A stretch of DNA of 49,617 nucleotides. Source: Halothiobacillus sp. GTDB lineage: Bacteria > Pseudomonadota > Gammaproteobacteria > Halothiobacillales > Halothiobacillaceae. Position numbers and translations under genes: made by a program. The stretch is from positions 1-49,617 of the forward strand of contig JAGXIF010000018.1 in assembly GCA_024635755.1 (NCBI GenBank), read 5' to 3'. Of the stretch, positions 17,708 to 26,751 are shown in pieces. The notes under the pieces are model-generated. The model had not been told where the DNA came from. It searched no databases and saw only the letters and a list, made by a program, of their open reading frames with translations. Position 1 is the stretch's first letter. Every line of letters begins with the position of its first letter.

Positions 17708-19111
17708 TCAGGCGCCGATCTTGTCTTTAAAGGCATTGAGGCGCTGCATGCTGCGGAATCGTCCCATCAGTTGCAGGATCACGCCGAAGCCGGGCGACGA
17801 GGTGTGCCCCAGCAACGCCAATCGTAGCACCGGCCCCACCTTGCCCAGCTTGAGCTCCAGGTTCTTGGCCACGCCCTTGACGGCGGCCTCTAGTGTCTCT
17901 GCACTGTCCCAGACGTCGTCATCGTCCAGGGCGACCTGCAGGGCATCGACCACCATCGCCGCCGAGGCGTCCTGTTTCTGCATGGCTGCCGGATCGGGTT
18001 CCACCGCGTCCAGGTAGAAGGGGCGGGCCTGCTCGGCCATCTCCACCAGCGTATGCACCCGGTCGACATAGGCCGGCACGATATCTTTCGGCGCCGGGCC
18101 TTCCGCGTCCGGGTCGATGCCCAGGTGGCCGAGATGCCAGCGCAATTCGGCAGCGACATCGGCCACCGGCAATTCGCGCATGTAGTGCTGGTTGAGCCAA
18201 CGCAGTTTGTCGGGATTGATGCTGGAGGCGGAATGGTTGACGTCGACCAGGTCGAACAGGGATACCATCTCGGCGCGTGAGAAGATCTCCTCGTCACCGT
18301 GCGACCAACCCAGGCGCACCAGGTAGTTGAGCAAGGCCTCCGGCAAGAAACCGTCCTGCCGATACTGCACCACGCTGACGGCACCGTGGCGCTTGGAGAG
18401 CTTGGCCCCGTCCGGCCCGTGGATCATGGGCAGGTGGGCGAACTGCGGCGGCTCGGCGTCCAGGGCGTGATAGAGGTTGACCTGCCGGGGCGTGTTGTTG
18501 AGATGGTCGTCGCCGCGCACCACGTGGGTGATCGCCATGTCTATGTCGTCGACCACCACCGTGAGGTTGTAGGTCGGCGAGCCGTCGCCCCGGGCGATGA
18601 TCAAATCGTCGAGTTCGTCGTTGCGGAAGGTCACCCGGCCGCGGATGGCGTCATCGATCACCACCAACCCGTCGAGCGGGTTCTTGAATCGCACCACCGG
18701 CTTGATGCCCTCGGGCGGCGTGCCGGTAAAATCGCGATACCGACGGTCGTAGCGGGGCTTCTCGCCGCGAGCCATCTGCCGCTCGCGCAAGGCATCCAGT
18801 TCTTCGCGACTGGCATAGCAATAGTAAGCCTTGTCCTCGGCCAGCAGGCGGTCGATCACCTCGCGATAACGAGTCATCCGCTCGGTCTGGTAGAACGGCC
18901 CCGCGTCGTAGTCCAGCCCCAGCCACGTCATGCCCTCGAGAATCGCATTGACCGACTCCGGCGTGGAGCGTTCGCGGTCCGTGTCCTCAATACGCAGCAC
19001 AAACTCGCCACCATGGCGCCGGGCGTACAGGTAACTGAACAAGGCCGTGCGGGCGCCGCCGATGTGCAGATAGCCGGTCGGGGACGGAGCGAAACGGGTG
19101 CGAACGGTCAT
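17708..19111 (-). CDS. gltX: Glutamyl-tRNA synthetase
   Basis: Charges tRNA-Glu with glutamate in the cytoplasm. Class I signatures: RFAPSPTGYLHIGGARTALF at the N-terminus (HIGH-type motif as HIGG) and KLSKRHGA near residue 240 (KMSKS-type), with RIEDTDRERS between. From ATG 19111 it has 467 residues, the family length. That start is chosen for AGAGG five bases upstream and the standard MTVRTRFAPSP N-terminus, although the frame is open for 30 more codons. A PAS-domain signalling gene follows two bases downstream, an uncommon neighbour. Confidence 0.97.
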   Translation of the reverse strand: MTVRTRFAPSPTGYLHIGGARTALFSYLYARRHGGEFVLRIEDTDRERSTPESVNAILEGMTWLGLDYDAGPFYQTERMTRYREVIDRLLAEDKAYYCYASREELDALRERQMARGEKPRYDRRYRDFTGTPPEGIKPVVRFKNPLDGLVVIDDAIRGRVTFRNDELDDLIIARGDGSPTYNLTVVVDDIDMAITHVVRGDDHLNNTPRQVNLYHALDAEPPQFAHLPMIHGPDGAKLSKRHGAVSVVQYRQDGFLPEALLNYLVRLGWSHGDEEIFSRAEMVSLFDLVDVNHSASSINPDKLRWLNQHYMRELPVADVAAELRWHLGHLGIDPDAEGPAPKDIVPAYVDRVHTLVEMAEQARPFYLDAVEPDPAAMQKQDASAAMVVDALQVALDDDDVWDSAETLEAAVKGVAKNLELKLGKVGPVLRLALLGHTSSPGFGVILQLMGRFRSMQRLNAFKDKIGA

Positions 19112-19209
19112 CAAAACCTCTGCTGCAGGGGGAACGTGGGCCGGATTGCCGTGCGCCATTGCTGTGCGCCAGGGCGCCGCCCGGCACGGCAAAGCCGCCA
19201 TTATAGAGG

Positions 19210-20868
19210 TTAAGGGGACGGTTTCGCAGGCCTGCGCTGCCCGCAGGACAGCGCGACATCATGCTTGCTGCGAAAACGGGTCGACGCCAGGGCATCTGCC
19301 GGCGGCTCCCCTTTTCGGCGCTCGATTACGATACCGGCAACCGACTCGCGACAGAAATCCTCCACGGCGGCCCCATCATTGCTCAGCCGGACCACCGGCT
19401 CCGACAGGCGACCATAGAAGTCGTACTCCGCCCGGTACTTGCCGACAAAGCCCAAGGTGTGCCCTGTGGCCTGCCACTGCCCCAGGCGCTCGGCAAACGG
19501 GGCGAAATCGAATGCCGGGCGCAGGGGCATGAACGCCAGGTGCACCAGCAGCAGCGCAGTCACGGTCACCGCCGAGACCATCCCCGCCTGCGCCGTCAGC
19601 GGCCATGCCCACCACAGCACGCCGGCCATCGCCATGATGGCAAGACCCACGCCACTCACCCACCCCGGCAGCAGGGTGACCACCTCACTGCCATCCAACC
19701 AGGGCAATACGGCCAGCGCCAGGCCGAGCACACCCCACATCAACGTGATTGAACGTGCCGTCAGCCAGATACCCCGGCCAGCCAGCCCGGCCAGCCAGAA
19801 GGCGGTCAGCAGGGCCATCGCCGGCAGCATGGGCAGGGCATAGTGAGGCAGCTTCCCCGACATCAGCGAAAGCAGGAGCAGGGGCACGGCCACCCAGGCC
19901 AGCGACAGGACGAGCAACCGCTTGTCGGCGAGCAAACGCTCGACGTGCCACGACCAGCCTGCTCGCCTGCCGGCCGGCAGCGAAGCGATAAGCAGCAATG
20001 TCCACGGCAGGAACATCACCGGGAGCATCATCAGGTAGTAGTAAAACGGCTCGGCATGATCGAATGCCTCTACCGCCCGACCGGCGATCTGTTGCCAGAG
20101 AATCTCCTCGGCGTAGGTCGGACCACCGAGGTGCGCGGCCCAGAGCGCCCAGGCCAGGGCAAGGAATGAGCCGACAAAACCCACCAGGCCGGCGGTAATG
20201 AACCAGCGCCACTGCAAGGAGACACCCGCCCACCAGGGGGCCGAGACCGTCAGCGGCACCAGGTAGACCAAGGCAAACGGCCCCTTCGCCAGCACGCCCA
20301 GCCCGGTCGCCAGAAACAGCCAGACCCAGCCGCGGCGCTTCGCTCGCCCCACCTCGAGGATCCCCCAGACGCCGAGCAGCACGAAGAACAGCACCAGCTG
20401 GTCGAACATCACCATCGTGGCGAAGCCCAGCCAGTAGACCGAGCCCAGCAGAATCCAGGGGGCCAGGGTCGCCGCCACGGGGCGGGTCGGCCACAGGCGG
20501 CCGGCGACCCGGCGAACCAGGAACAGGCTGGCGAGGGAAAACGCCGGCCCGATGAGTCTCGGAGTCAGCTCGTTGACGCCGAAGAGGGCCCAACCGGCAT
20601 GCATCAGCCAGAACAACAACGGTGGCTTGTGGCTGTAGGGCTCGCCGTTGAGCACCGGCACGACCCAGGATCCGGATCGCCACATGTCCCAGGCCACCCC
20701 GAGATAGCGGGTCTCGTCCACGGGCATCAATGGGCGGAACCACAGGGCCGCGGCCACCGTCAGCAAAAAAAGCGGCAGCCAGCCCCATTCAAGCAGCCCC
20801 GCCACCAGCCCGGGTTGTCCGGATTGGCCCCCGGCACGGCCCAATCGTCGTGATGAATGCGCGTCCAT
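19210..20868 (-). CDS. ArnT-like (GT83-family) membrane glycosyltransferase
   Basis: Integral membrane GT-C glycosyltransferase, 552 residues, about 12 membrane helices. The first periplasmic loop carries the PVDETRYLGVAWDMWRSG and YSHKPPLLFWLMH motifs of the ArnT/PMT superfamily, where the DE acidic pair is catalytic and an undecaprenyl-phosphate sugar is the donor. ArnT adds aminoarabinose to lipid A, but no arn biosynthesis genes are nearby, so the acceptor and sugar are unknown. Start ATG 20868 has GGAGA a few bases upstream; the frame extends 54 codons further but without SD or family similarity. Monocistronic, 98 bp upstream of gltX. Confidence 0.85.
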   Translation of the reverse strand: MDAHSSRRLGRAGGQSGQPGLVAGLLEWGWLPLFLLTVAAALWFRPLMPVDETRYLGVAWDMWRSGSWVVPVLNGEPYSHKPPLLFWLMHAGWALFGVNELTPRLIGPAFSLASLFLVRRVAGRLWPTRPVAATLAPWILLGSVYWLGFATMVMFDQLVLFFVLLGVWGILEVGRAKRRGWVWLFLATGLGVLAKGPFALVYLVPLTVSAPWWAGVSLQWRWFITAGLVGFVGSFLALAWALWAAHLGGPTYAEEILWQQIAGRAVEAFDHAEPFYYYLMMLPVMFLPWTLLLIASLPAGRRAGWSWHVERLLADKRLLVLSLAWVAVPLLLLSLMSGKLPHYALPMLPAMALLTAFWLAGLAGRGIWLTARSITLMWGVLGLALAVLPWLDGSEVVTLLPGWVSGVGLAIMAMAGVLWWAWPLTAQAGMVSAVTVTALLLVHLAFMPLRPAFDFAPFAERLGQWQATGHTLGFVGKYRAEYDFYGRLSEPVVRLSNDGAAVEDFCRESVAGIVIERRKGEPPADALASTRFRSKHDVALSCGQRRPAKPSP

Positions 20869-21066
20869 GACGTCTCCGGTTTTCTTTCCGACCGCTCGTT
20901 TGATTGTTTCCGCACGCAAGGATAGCCGGGAAACGCCGCCTGAAGGAAGCGTAACCCCTCGGGGCTTCGCGGGTGTGACTCGCGGGACTCCGCTCCATGG
21001 CACGCCTCGTGCTTCGGTAACCTGAAGCATGAAACGTGGCCTGTCTTAACCAGAGGAACCCCTGAC

Positions 21067-22041
21067 ATGATCCGCAGCATCCGGCGCCAATCCCAGCGTC
21101 AACCAAAGGGCCCGGCCGTCCAGTGCCCCGGCAGAGCGGCGCGGATGCGCCAATACTGGCGCAGACTCCTGTCCGCCATCCTGTTACCGGCCTGCCTGAC
21201 GGGCGCCCCGGTGGCGATGGCCAGTGACGAATCCTGCACGGCCAATCACCGCATCGTGGTCAGTCACGCACTGATTGCCCAAGACCCGGCGGACGTCATT
21301 GGCTTGTCACAGGGCATCGCCGAACGCCTGTCCCGGCGACTCGAAGCCGCCGGTCACCGGGTGGTCAAACAGATCCGACCGACCCGCAGTGTAGGGCTGG
21401 AGCCGGCCATGGATGCATTCTCGCGTCACGCCGCCCCCTGGTTCGTCCGTCTAAGCGCAGACGACCTGGGCACCGAGGGCACCCCCTCGGCGATTGTCCT
21501 GCTACCCGACCGGTATGCCCCCCGCGCCGGGCGCCTGTCCGCCACGCTCGACAACGGCGCCCGCGCCACGCGCCTCAATGATTGGCAGCTGCGGATCGCA
21601 CCCGCCAGCGGCACACCCTACTCGCCACCGGCACGCGTCGCGGCCGAGCGTTTCTGGGAAACCGAGTGGGGCGCATCGCTGGACCAGGGCATCGACCGGC
21701 TGGCCGATGCCATTCTGGGCGAGATCGGCTGCCAACCTCTGATCGGGCGGGTAATTTCGAGCGAGCAACGCGATGGTCAGACCGATCTGCGCATCGATCT
21801 GGGCCGTCGTGACGGGCTGGCGAGCGACGATGCGCTGCTGGTGATCCGGCCGGGCAGGCCAGTCGAGTCCCTTGGCGTCAATTTGTTGACCCGCCCCGAC
21901 CTCGAGACCTCGGTCGGACCGGTGCGCGAGCCGCGTTCACTGGGTCAGGCGCGAGTGGTCTACCTGGGCGAGAATGACAGCACCCTGCGTTACAGCGGGG
22001 ATCATGCCGTCGACCAAGGCGACCTGGTTCAGGTGAGGTAA
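21067..22041 (+). CDS. FlgT-like periplasmic protein
   Basis: 324 residues with an N-terminal signal region (LLSAILLPACLTG, then PVAMA before SDESC). The middle part (HRIVVSHALIAQDPADVIGLSQ and ERLSRRLEAAG) resembles the middle domain of flagellar assembly protein T, and the C-terminus (CQPLIGRVISSE, DLGRRDGLASDDALLVI, QARVVYLGE) resembles its beta-barrel C-terminal domain. FlgT forms a ring around the flagellar basal body in some gammaproteobacteria. No flagellar genes are in the window, so this may be a distant homologue with another envelope role. Start 21067 has AGAGGA ten bases upstream; ATG 21145 would give a more compact signal peptide. Confidence 0.55.
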   Translation: MIRSIRRQSQRQPKGPAVQCPGRAARMRQYWRRLLSAILLPACLTGAPVAMASDESCTANHRIVVSHALIAQDPADVIGLSQGIAERLSRRLEAAGHRVVKQIRPTRSVGLEPAMDAFSRHAAPWFVRLSADDLGTEGTPSAIVLLPDRYAPRAGRLSATLDNGARATRLNDWQLRIAPASGTPYSPPARVAAERFWETEWGASLDQGIDRLADAILGEIGCQPLIGRVISSEQRDGQTDLRIDLGRRDGLASDDALLVIRPGRPVESLGVNLLTRPDLETSVGPVREPRSLGQARVVYLGENDSTLRYSGDHAVDQGDLVQVR

Positions 22042-22202
22042 GCCGGCCACCCTGCCCCGGCTGAGCAGGTCGGCAAGGGCGTCGTGGGCATTACTGACGC
22101 CATGACGACCGGTCGATCCGGATAAACGTCCTCACGCGCACATCCATACCCGCGACGTGACACGAACCGAGGGTCTCGGCGCATCTCAGCTCAATCGATC
22201 CC

Positions 22203-23408
22203 TCACTCGAGCGACTCGCCCAGACCGCGCGCCAGGTCGGCGATGATGTCCTGGGGATCTTCGAGCCCCACCGACAGTCGGATCAATCCCTCGTCGATGC
22301 CGGCCTCGGCCCGGGCCTCGGGCGACAAGCGCCCGTGGGTGGTGCTCGCCGGGTGGGTGATGGTGGTCTTGGTATCGCCCAGGTTGGCGGTAATCGAGAG
22401 CATCTGCGTGCGGTTGATCACTTGCCAGGCGGCCGGACGCCCACCGTCGACCACGAACGAGACGATGGCGCCCGGTCCGCTCTGCTGGGCGGCAATGATG
22501 TCCGCCTGCGGGTGATCGGCCAGCCCCGGGAAATGCACCCGCGCGACCTGTCGGTGGGCGACCAGCCAGTCGGCCACCTCGCGGGCATGACGGCTGTGGG
22601 CCTCCATCCGCAGGGAAAGCGTTTCCAGTCCCTTGGCGAACATCCAGGCATTGAACGGCGCCATGGTCGGCCCGCAGGTACGCAGAAATCCGCGCACCTC
22701 CTTGCCCACCTGCTCGGCATCGCCGACCACGGCCCCACCGACGCCACGCCCCTGCCCATCGAGAAACTTGGTCGCCGAGTGGATGACGATGTCCGCACCC
22801 AGCTCCAGCGGGCGCTGTAGGGCCGGCGTGCAAAAGCAGTTGTCCACCACCAGGCTGGCACCGTTGGCATGGGCCAGCTCGGCCAGGCGACGGATATCGA
22901 CCACCTCGGTCAACGGGTTCGAGGGGGTTTCGACGAACAACAGCTTGCTGCGCTCGGTGACCGCTGCCTCCCACTGCGACCAGTCGGTCAGGTTCACCCA
23001 GTGCACCACTAGGCCGAACTTGGCCAGATACTTGTCGAACAGCACCTTGGTGGTACCGAAGACCTGCCGGGCGACCACTACCTCGTCACCGGCCTCGCAC
23101 AGCGCCATGCAGGTCGACAGGATCGCGGCCATGCCCGAGGCGGTGGCCACGCAGTCATCGCCGCCCTCCATGGCCGCCAGGCGCTCCTCGAAGATGCGGG
23201 TGGTCGGATTGGTAAAGCGGGCGTAGATATTGCCCGGCTCGTCCCCGGCAAAACGCGCCGCCGCTTGCTCGGCGGAATCGAAGGTGAAGCTCGAGGTAGT
23301 GAAGATCGGCTCGCCGTGCTCGTGCTCAGCCGTCTGGTGGTGGCCGACACGTATGGCACAGGTCTCGAGCGACCAGTTCGGGTCGGGGTTGCGGGTCGAA
23401 TCGGTCAT
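22203..23408 (-). CDS. metZ: O-succinylhomoserine sulfhydrylase
   Basis: PLP enzyme making homocysteine directly from O-succinylhomoserine and sulfide in methionine synthesis. Cys/Met-metabolism family signatures are clear: YARFTNPTTRIFEERLAAMEG near residue 60, VETPSNPLTEVVDI, and the Schiff-base lysine in HSATKFLDGQGRGVGG near residue 210; SITANLGDTKTTITHPASTTH follows. The overall style is MetZ rather than MetB or MetC. Start ATG 23408 (MTDSTRN) is preferred; ATG 23423 and ATG 23444 are in frame, but the last overlaps yqcC and lacks an SD. Third gene of thiD-yqcC-metZ. Confidence 0.9.
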   Translation of the reverse strand: MTDSTRNPDPNWSLETCAIRVGHHQTAEHEHGEPIFTTSSFTFDSAEQAAARFAGDEPGNIYARFTNPTTRIFEERLAAMEGGDDCVATASGMAAILSTCMALCEAGDEVVVARQVFGTTKVLFDKYLAKFGLVVHWVNLTDWSQWEAAVTERSKLLFVETPSNPLTEVVDIRRLAELAHANGASLVVDNCFCTPALQRPLELGADIVIHSATKFLDGQGRGVGGAVVGDAEQVGKEVRGFLRTCGPTMAPFNAWMFAKGLETLSLRMEAHSRHAREVADWLVAHRQVARVHFPGLADHPQADIIAAQQSGPGAIVSFVVDGGRPAAWQVINRTQMLSITANLGDTKTTITHPASTTHGRLSPEARAEAGIDEGLIRLSVGLEDPQDIIADLARGLGESLE

Positions 23409-23433
23409 TGCGGTCTTGTCCATCGGCCCGAAG

Positions 23434-23781
23434 CTATCGGGCATTGAAGAAATGCCAGGCCAATGCGTCGAACTCGGCGATCTCGGCTACTAGCCGTTCG
23501 GTGTCCGCCTCCAGCTCGGCAAACTGGTGCTCTGCCAGCGGCGACATCGAGCAGTTCTCTGGTGGGGTGCCGAACTGCTGCAATAGGTCGCGCATCTGCG
23601 GCAGGAATTTCCACTGCAGCCATTCCTCGAACGCCAGCGTGTCGAAGCAGAACGGATGTGGGCTCTCCAGTGCCTCCGCGCTGGGGCGCTGGTCCGTCCA
23701 TAGTCCGGCCTGCTGCATTTCCAGGGCGATGCGATCGAGTTGGCGGAGCATCAAATCCGTGCTGGGGCGAACAGTCTGCAT
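23434..23781 (-). CDS. yqcC: YqcC family protein (DUF446)
   Basis: 115-residue mostly helical cytoplasmic protein. The pattern LDRIALEMQQAGLW, then LAFEEWLQWKFLPQM and ending EFDALAWHF matches the YqcC family, often found beside the tRNA pseudouridine synthase truC in enterobacteria. Its function is not known. Here it lies 16 bases after thiD and 25 bases before metZ, in the same direction, so it is an operon partner rather than a truC neighbour. Confidence 0.85.
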   Translation of the reverse strand: MQTVRPSTDLMLRQLDRIALEMQQAGLWTDQRPSAEALESPHPFCFDTLAFEEWLQWKFLPQMRDLLQQFGTPPENCSMSPLAEHQFAELEADTERLVAEIAEFDALAWHFFNAR

Positions 23782-23797
23782 GGGTCCTCGATTTTTC

Positions 23798-24658
23798 TCA
23801 GTGAACGCGGGACGAACCCGGCGGCTCGTCGCTCATGTCGGTGCCGTTGTCATCATCCGCCCAGAACAACCGGTGAGGGATCAACTGCCCCCGCCCGATC
23901 GCCGCGGCATACATCAGCGTCTGGTGGGTGTATTCGAGCCCCTCGTGGACGGCATTGACCGGCTCGCTGCCTTGCGCGACCAGCCCGGCGATCGCCGAGG
24001 ACAGGGTGCAGCCCGAGCCGTGATAGGTCCCGCTCAAGCGTTCGTAGACGAAGCGGCGCGGCGGATCGACGCCGAACAGCCAGTTCTCGACCTTGTCGCC
24101 CGGCTCGTCACCGCCCTTCATCAATACGTACTCGCTGCCCAGCGAGGACAGGATGGTGCCACGCTCTTGCAGATCACCGGCATCCGGGGCCAGCACCCGC
24201 GCCTCGTGGGCGTTGGGCGTCACGATGGTCGCCCGCGGGAAGAGGTGTTCGACGATGGCGGCCGCCACCGCGTTCCCGGCCAGCGATCCGCCGCCACCGG
24301 CGACCAGAACCGGGTCGAGGATCACCGGGATGTCCGGGTAGCGCGACAAGATGGTCGCGACCGCCTCGACCAGCTCGACGGTGCCGAGCATGCCGATCTT
24401 GATCGCACCGACCGGCATGTCGCGCAGCACCGTCAGCGCCTGCTCGATCACCAATGCCGGCTCGGTGGGCACGAACCGCTTTACGTTGACGGTATCTTGC
24501 ACGGTCAATGCCGTGATGGCGGTCGCCGGGTGCACGCCCTGACTCACGATCGCCTCGATGTCGGCGTGGATTCCGGCCCCTCCGCTGGGGTCATGACCCG
24601 CGATCGCCAGGACCACGGGTACTTCGGCGGGCTCGGTCATCGTCTGTGTGGTTTCCAT
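23798..24658 (-). CDS. thiD: Hydroxymethylpyrimidine/phosphomethylpyrimidine kinase
   Basis: Phosphorylates HMP twice to HMP-PP for thiamine synthesis. 286 residues; ribokinase-fold motifs are visible: AGHDPSGGAGIHADIEAI at the N-terminus, ITALTVQDT, IKIGMLG, ILDPVLVAGGGG, TPNAHEARVL, MKGGDEPGD, and the catalytic GSGCTLSSAIA anion hole near residue 222. Starts at ATG 24658, divergent from the YihY gene with a 149-bp spacer. No TPP riboswitch signature was found in that spacer. First gene of thiD-yqcC-metZ. Confidence 0.95.
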   Translation of the reverse strand: METTQTMTEPAEVPVVLAIAGHDPSGGAGIHADIEAIVSQGVHPATAITALTVQDTVNVKRFVPTEPALVIEQALTVLRDMPVGAIKIGMLGTVELVEAVATILSRYPDIPVILDPVLVAGGGGSLAGNAVAAAIVEHLFPRATIVTPNAHEARVLAPDAGDLQERGTILSSLGSEYVLMKGGDEPGDKVENWLFGVDPPRRFVYERLSGTYHGSGCTLSSAIAGLVAQGSEPVNAVHEGLEYTHQTLMYAAAIGRGQLIPHRLFWADDDNGTDMSDEPPGSSRVH

Positions 24659-24807
24659 CTGGTGCTAAGCTCCCTCGCTAAGGCCGACCGGACAAGCCGG
24701 AAAGATACTCGAACGCGCCCGGCAACACCGGATACGACATGATAACGCAGCAAGCGATTGCCGCGTGACGACTCTCCCGCCCACCCAAGCCTGGAACCGA
24801 CCTGCTC

Positions 24808-26175
24808 ATGCTCCCGATTCGCCCCCAACAATGGTTCCATGCCACCAAGGACTGGATTTGGGGCAGCCAGCCGTCCAGCAAGGCCGGTCAACTGGCCCAG
24901 CGTTTAATCCGCGCCTTTCTCAACGTCTTGTCCTCGGCCTCGCGAGGCGAGCTGCAGATCAATGCCATGAGCCTGTCTTATACCACCCTGCTATCGCTGG
25001 TGCCGCTGTTGGCCGTCACCTTTTCGGTACTCAAGGCGTTCGGCTCGGCGGCGGTGATCGAACCCTTCCTGTTGTCCCTGATGGCGCCGCTGGGAGAGGT
25101 CGCCAACGAACTGACCGAGCGGCTGCTCGAGTTCGTCCAGAACATTCGCGTGGGCGTCTTGGGGGCCGTGGGCGTGGCGCTGCTCTTTTATACCGTAATC
25201 GCCCTGATGCAGAGGATCGAGCGGGTTTTCAATCACATCTGGCAGGTTCACCAGCTACGCAGCCTGCAATCCCGTTTTGCCAACTACCTGTCGGTGCTGA
25301 TGGTCGGACCGGTTCTCGTGATTGCCGCCAGCAGCCTGACCGCCGCCCTGATCGCTGCCCCCGTGATCCGCGATTTCACCGAGTTTTCCCTGATCGGCAC
25401 CGTGTTGAAATGGTTTGGCTACCTGTTGCCCCTGTTGCTCTGGACCGGCGCCTTCGCCTTTCTGTACGTCTTTATCCCCAACACCCGCGTCAAGGTCAGT
25501 GCTGCCTTGGTCGGCGGCCTGGTCGCAGCCATCCTGTGGAACCTGCTCAGCCTTCTCTTCGGTGGCCTGATTGCCGGTTCGACCAATCTGACCGCGATCT
25601 ACTCGGCCTTCGCCTCACTCGTGCTGTTCATGGTGTGGCTGCAGATCGCGTGGATGATTGTGCTGGTAGGCGCGGGGATCAGCTATGCGTGGCAACACAG
25701 CGACCGTCTGACGCTGCAGCGGCCCCACGCCGTCCACCCGGCGGCGCGGCTGGCCGCGGGGATCGTGCTTTTCGACGAGATCGAAACGGCTTTCGAGCGA
25801 GGAGCGCCGCCGCCGGACCGCGACGAGCTGGCCGATCGCGTGCACAAGGAACAGGGGCTGGAGTACGTGTGGATCGACCTTTTGCTGGAAAAACTGGTCG
25901 ACGCCGAACTACTTCGGACCACCGAGAGAGACAGCCTGGTGGGCTTTTTGCCGGGGCGTCCCGCCAGCGCCGTCACGCTTGCCGACATCGATACGGCCAT
26001 CGAGGGAGAGATGCCGACCTTGTCGCCAGCAATGCTTGAGGAAATCCCCGCGCTGGCACGGTTTGCAGAGGCACGCGGTCGACTGGAGGATGACCTGAAA
26101 GCCAGCCACCTGGCTGGGCCAATTCAGCCCCGCGAATCATCTCCGGCGGCATCGACGGACGCGCCCCGCCAATAA
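24808..26175 (+). CDS. YihY/BrkB-family inner membrane protein
   Basis: 455 residues. The first 300 carry about six membrane helices and the family signatures RGELQINAMSLSYTTLLSLVPLLAV near residue 48, RIERVFNHIW near 145 and FIPNTRVKVSAALVGG near 230. This family was once named ribonuclease BN, wrongly; its function is unknown and envelope-related. The C-terminal 150 residues form a soluble extension (EQGLEYVWIDLLLEKL) common in the larger members. The stop lies 52 bases inside the end of the convergent adenosyltransferase gene, so the two 3' ends overlap. Confidence 0.9.
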   Translation: MLPIRPQQWFHATKDWIWGSQPSSKAGQLAQRLIRAFLNVLSSASRGELQINAMSLSYTTLLSLVPLLAVTFSVLKAFGSAAVIEPFLLSLMAPLGEVANELTERLLEFVQNIRVGVLGAVGVALLFYTVIALMQRIERVFNHIWQVHQLRSLQSRFANYLSVLMVGPVLVIAASSLTAALIAAPVIRDFTEFSLIGTVLKWFGYLLPLLLWTGAFAFLYVFIPNTRVKVSAALVGGLVAAILWNLLSLLFGGLIAGSTNLTAIYSAFASLVLFMVWLQIAWMIVLVGAGISYAWQHSDRLTLQRPHAVHPAARLAAGIVLFDEIETAFERGAPPPDRDELADRVHKEQGLEYVWIDLLLEKLVDAELLRTTERDSLVGFLPGRPASAVTLADIDTAIEGEMPTLSPAMLEEIPALARFAEARGRLEDDLKASHLAGPIQPRESSPAASTDAPRQ

Positions 26176-26750
26176 ACGGTATGTTGCCCGGCCGGGTCCA
26201 GCGACCGGGCAAACACGAACCACGCATCGGAGAGGCGGTTGAGGTAGGCGGCAAGCGCCTCGCGCAGTTCGAACGACCCGGACTGCTCATCACCGGCCTG
26301 ACCGCACCAGGCCCAGGCCAACCGCTCGGCACGACGGGTCGCAGTCCGCGCCAGGTGGGCTTGTGCCATGGCAGCCGTCCCGCCCGGCAGGATGAATTCC
26401 TTGAGCGGCGGCAAGCCTGCATTGCCGGTCTCGATCCAGTCTTCCAGGCGCGCCAGGTCGGGCAATTGCGAGGCCTCGGCCATCTCACCCATGGCGACCA
26501 GACCGCCCAGATCGAAGATCGCCTGCTGCTGCTCACGGACAAACGTCAGGGCGGCGTCGTCACCCTCCTCCGCCAGGGTCACCGACAGCAGGCCCAGGCG
26601 GGCATTGATCTCATCGAGCTCGCCCAGCAACTCGACCGCCGGTGACACCTTGGACAGGCGCTGGCCGTCGGCCAGGCCCGTTTGCCCGCGATCCCCGCCG
26701 CGGGTCACCACGCGGCTCAGACGATGCCGTTCACCGTGCCGCTCGGCCAT
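26124..26750 (-). CDS. Cob(I)yrinic acid a,c-diamide adenosyltransferase, PduO type
   Basis: Transfers the adenosyl group of ATP to cob(I)alamin, making coenzyme B12. From ATG 26750 it has 208 residues. RLSRVVTRGGDRGQTGLADG at the N-terminus is the ATP-binding motif (TRxGDxGxT), ELDEINARLGLLS follows, and LNRLSDAWFVFARSL near residue 175 is the conserved C-terminal helix. The start is one base after the stop of the upstream membrane protein, so the two are coupled. No other cobalamin genes are in the window. The 3' end overlaps the convergent YihY gene by 52 bases. Confidence 0.92.
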   Translation of the reverse strand: MAERHGERHRLSRVVTRGGDRGQTGLADGQRLSKVSPAVELLGELDEINARLGLLSVTLAEEGDDAALTFVREQQQAIFDLGGLVAMGEMAEASQLPDLARLEDWIETGNAGLPPLKEFILPGGTAAMAQAHLARTATRRAERLAWAWCGQAGDEQSGSFELREALAAYLNRLSDAWFVFARSLDPAGQHTVYWRGASVDAAGDDSRG

Positions 26751-26751
26751 C

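Noticed and set aside
22042-22202. Gene or terminator in the gap between the FlgT-like gene and metZ
   Set aside because: No convincing reading frame and no stable hairpin with T-run seen in these 161 bases.
23408-24742. 444-codon plus-strand frame across yqcC and thiD
   Set aside because: Covers two recognisable minus-strand genes; translation has no recognisable motif.
24659-24807. TPP riboswitch upstream of thiD
   Set aside because: The conserved CTGAGA and following elements are not present in the thiD leader.
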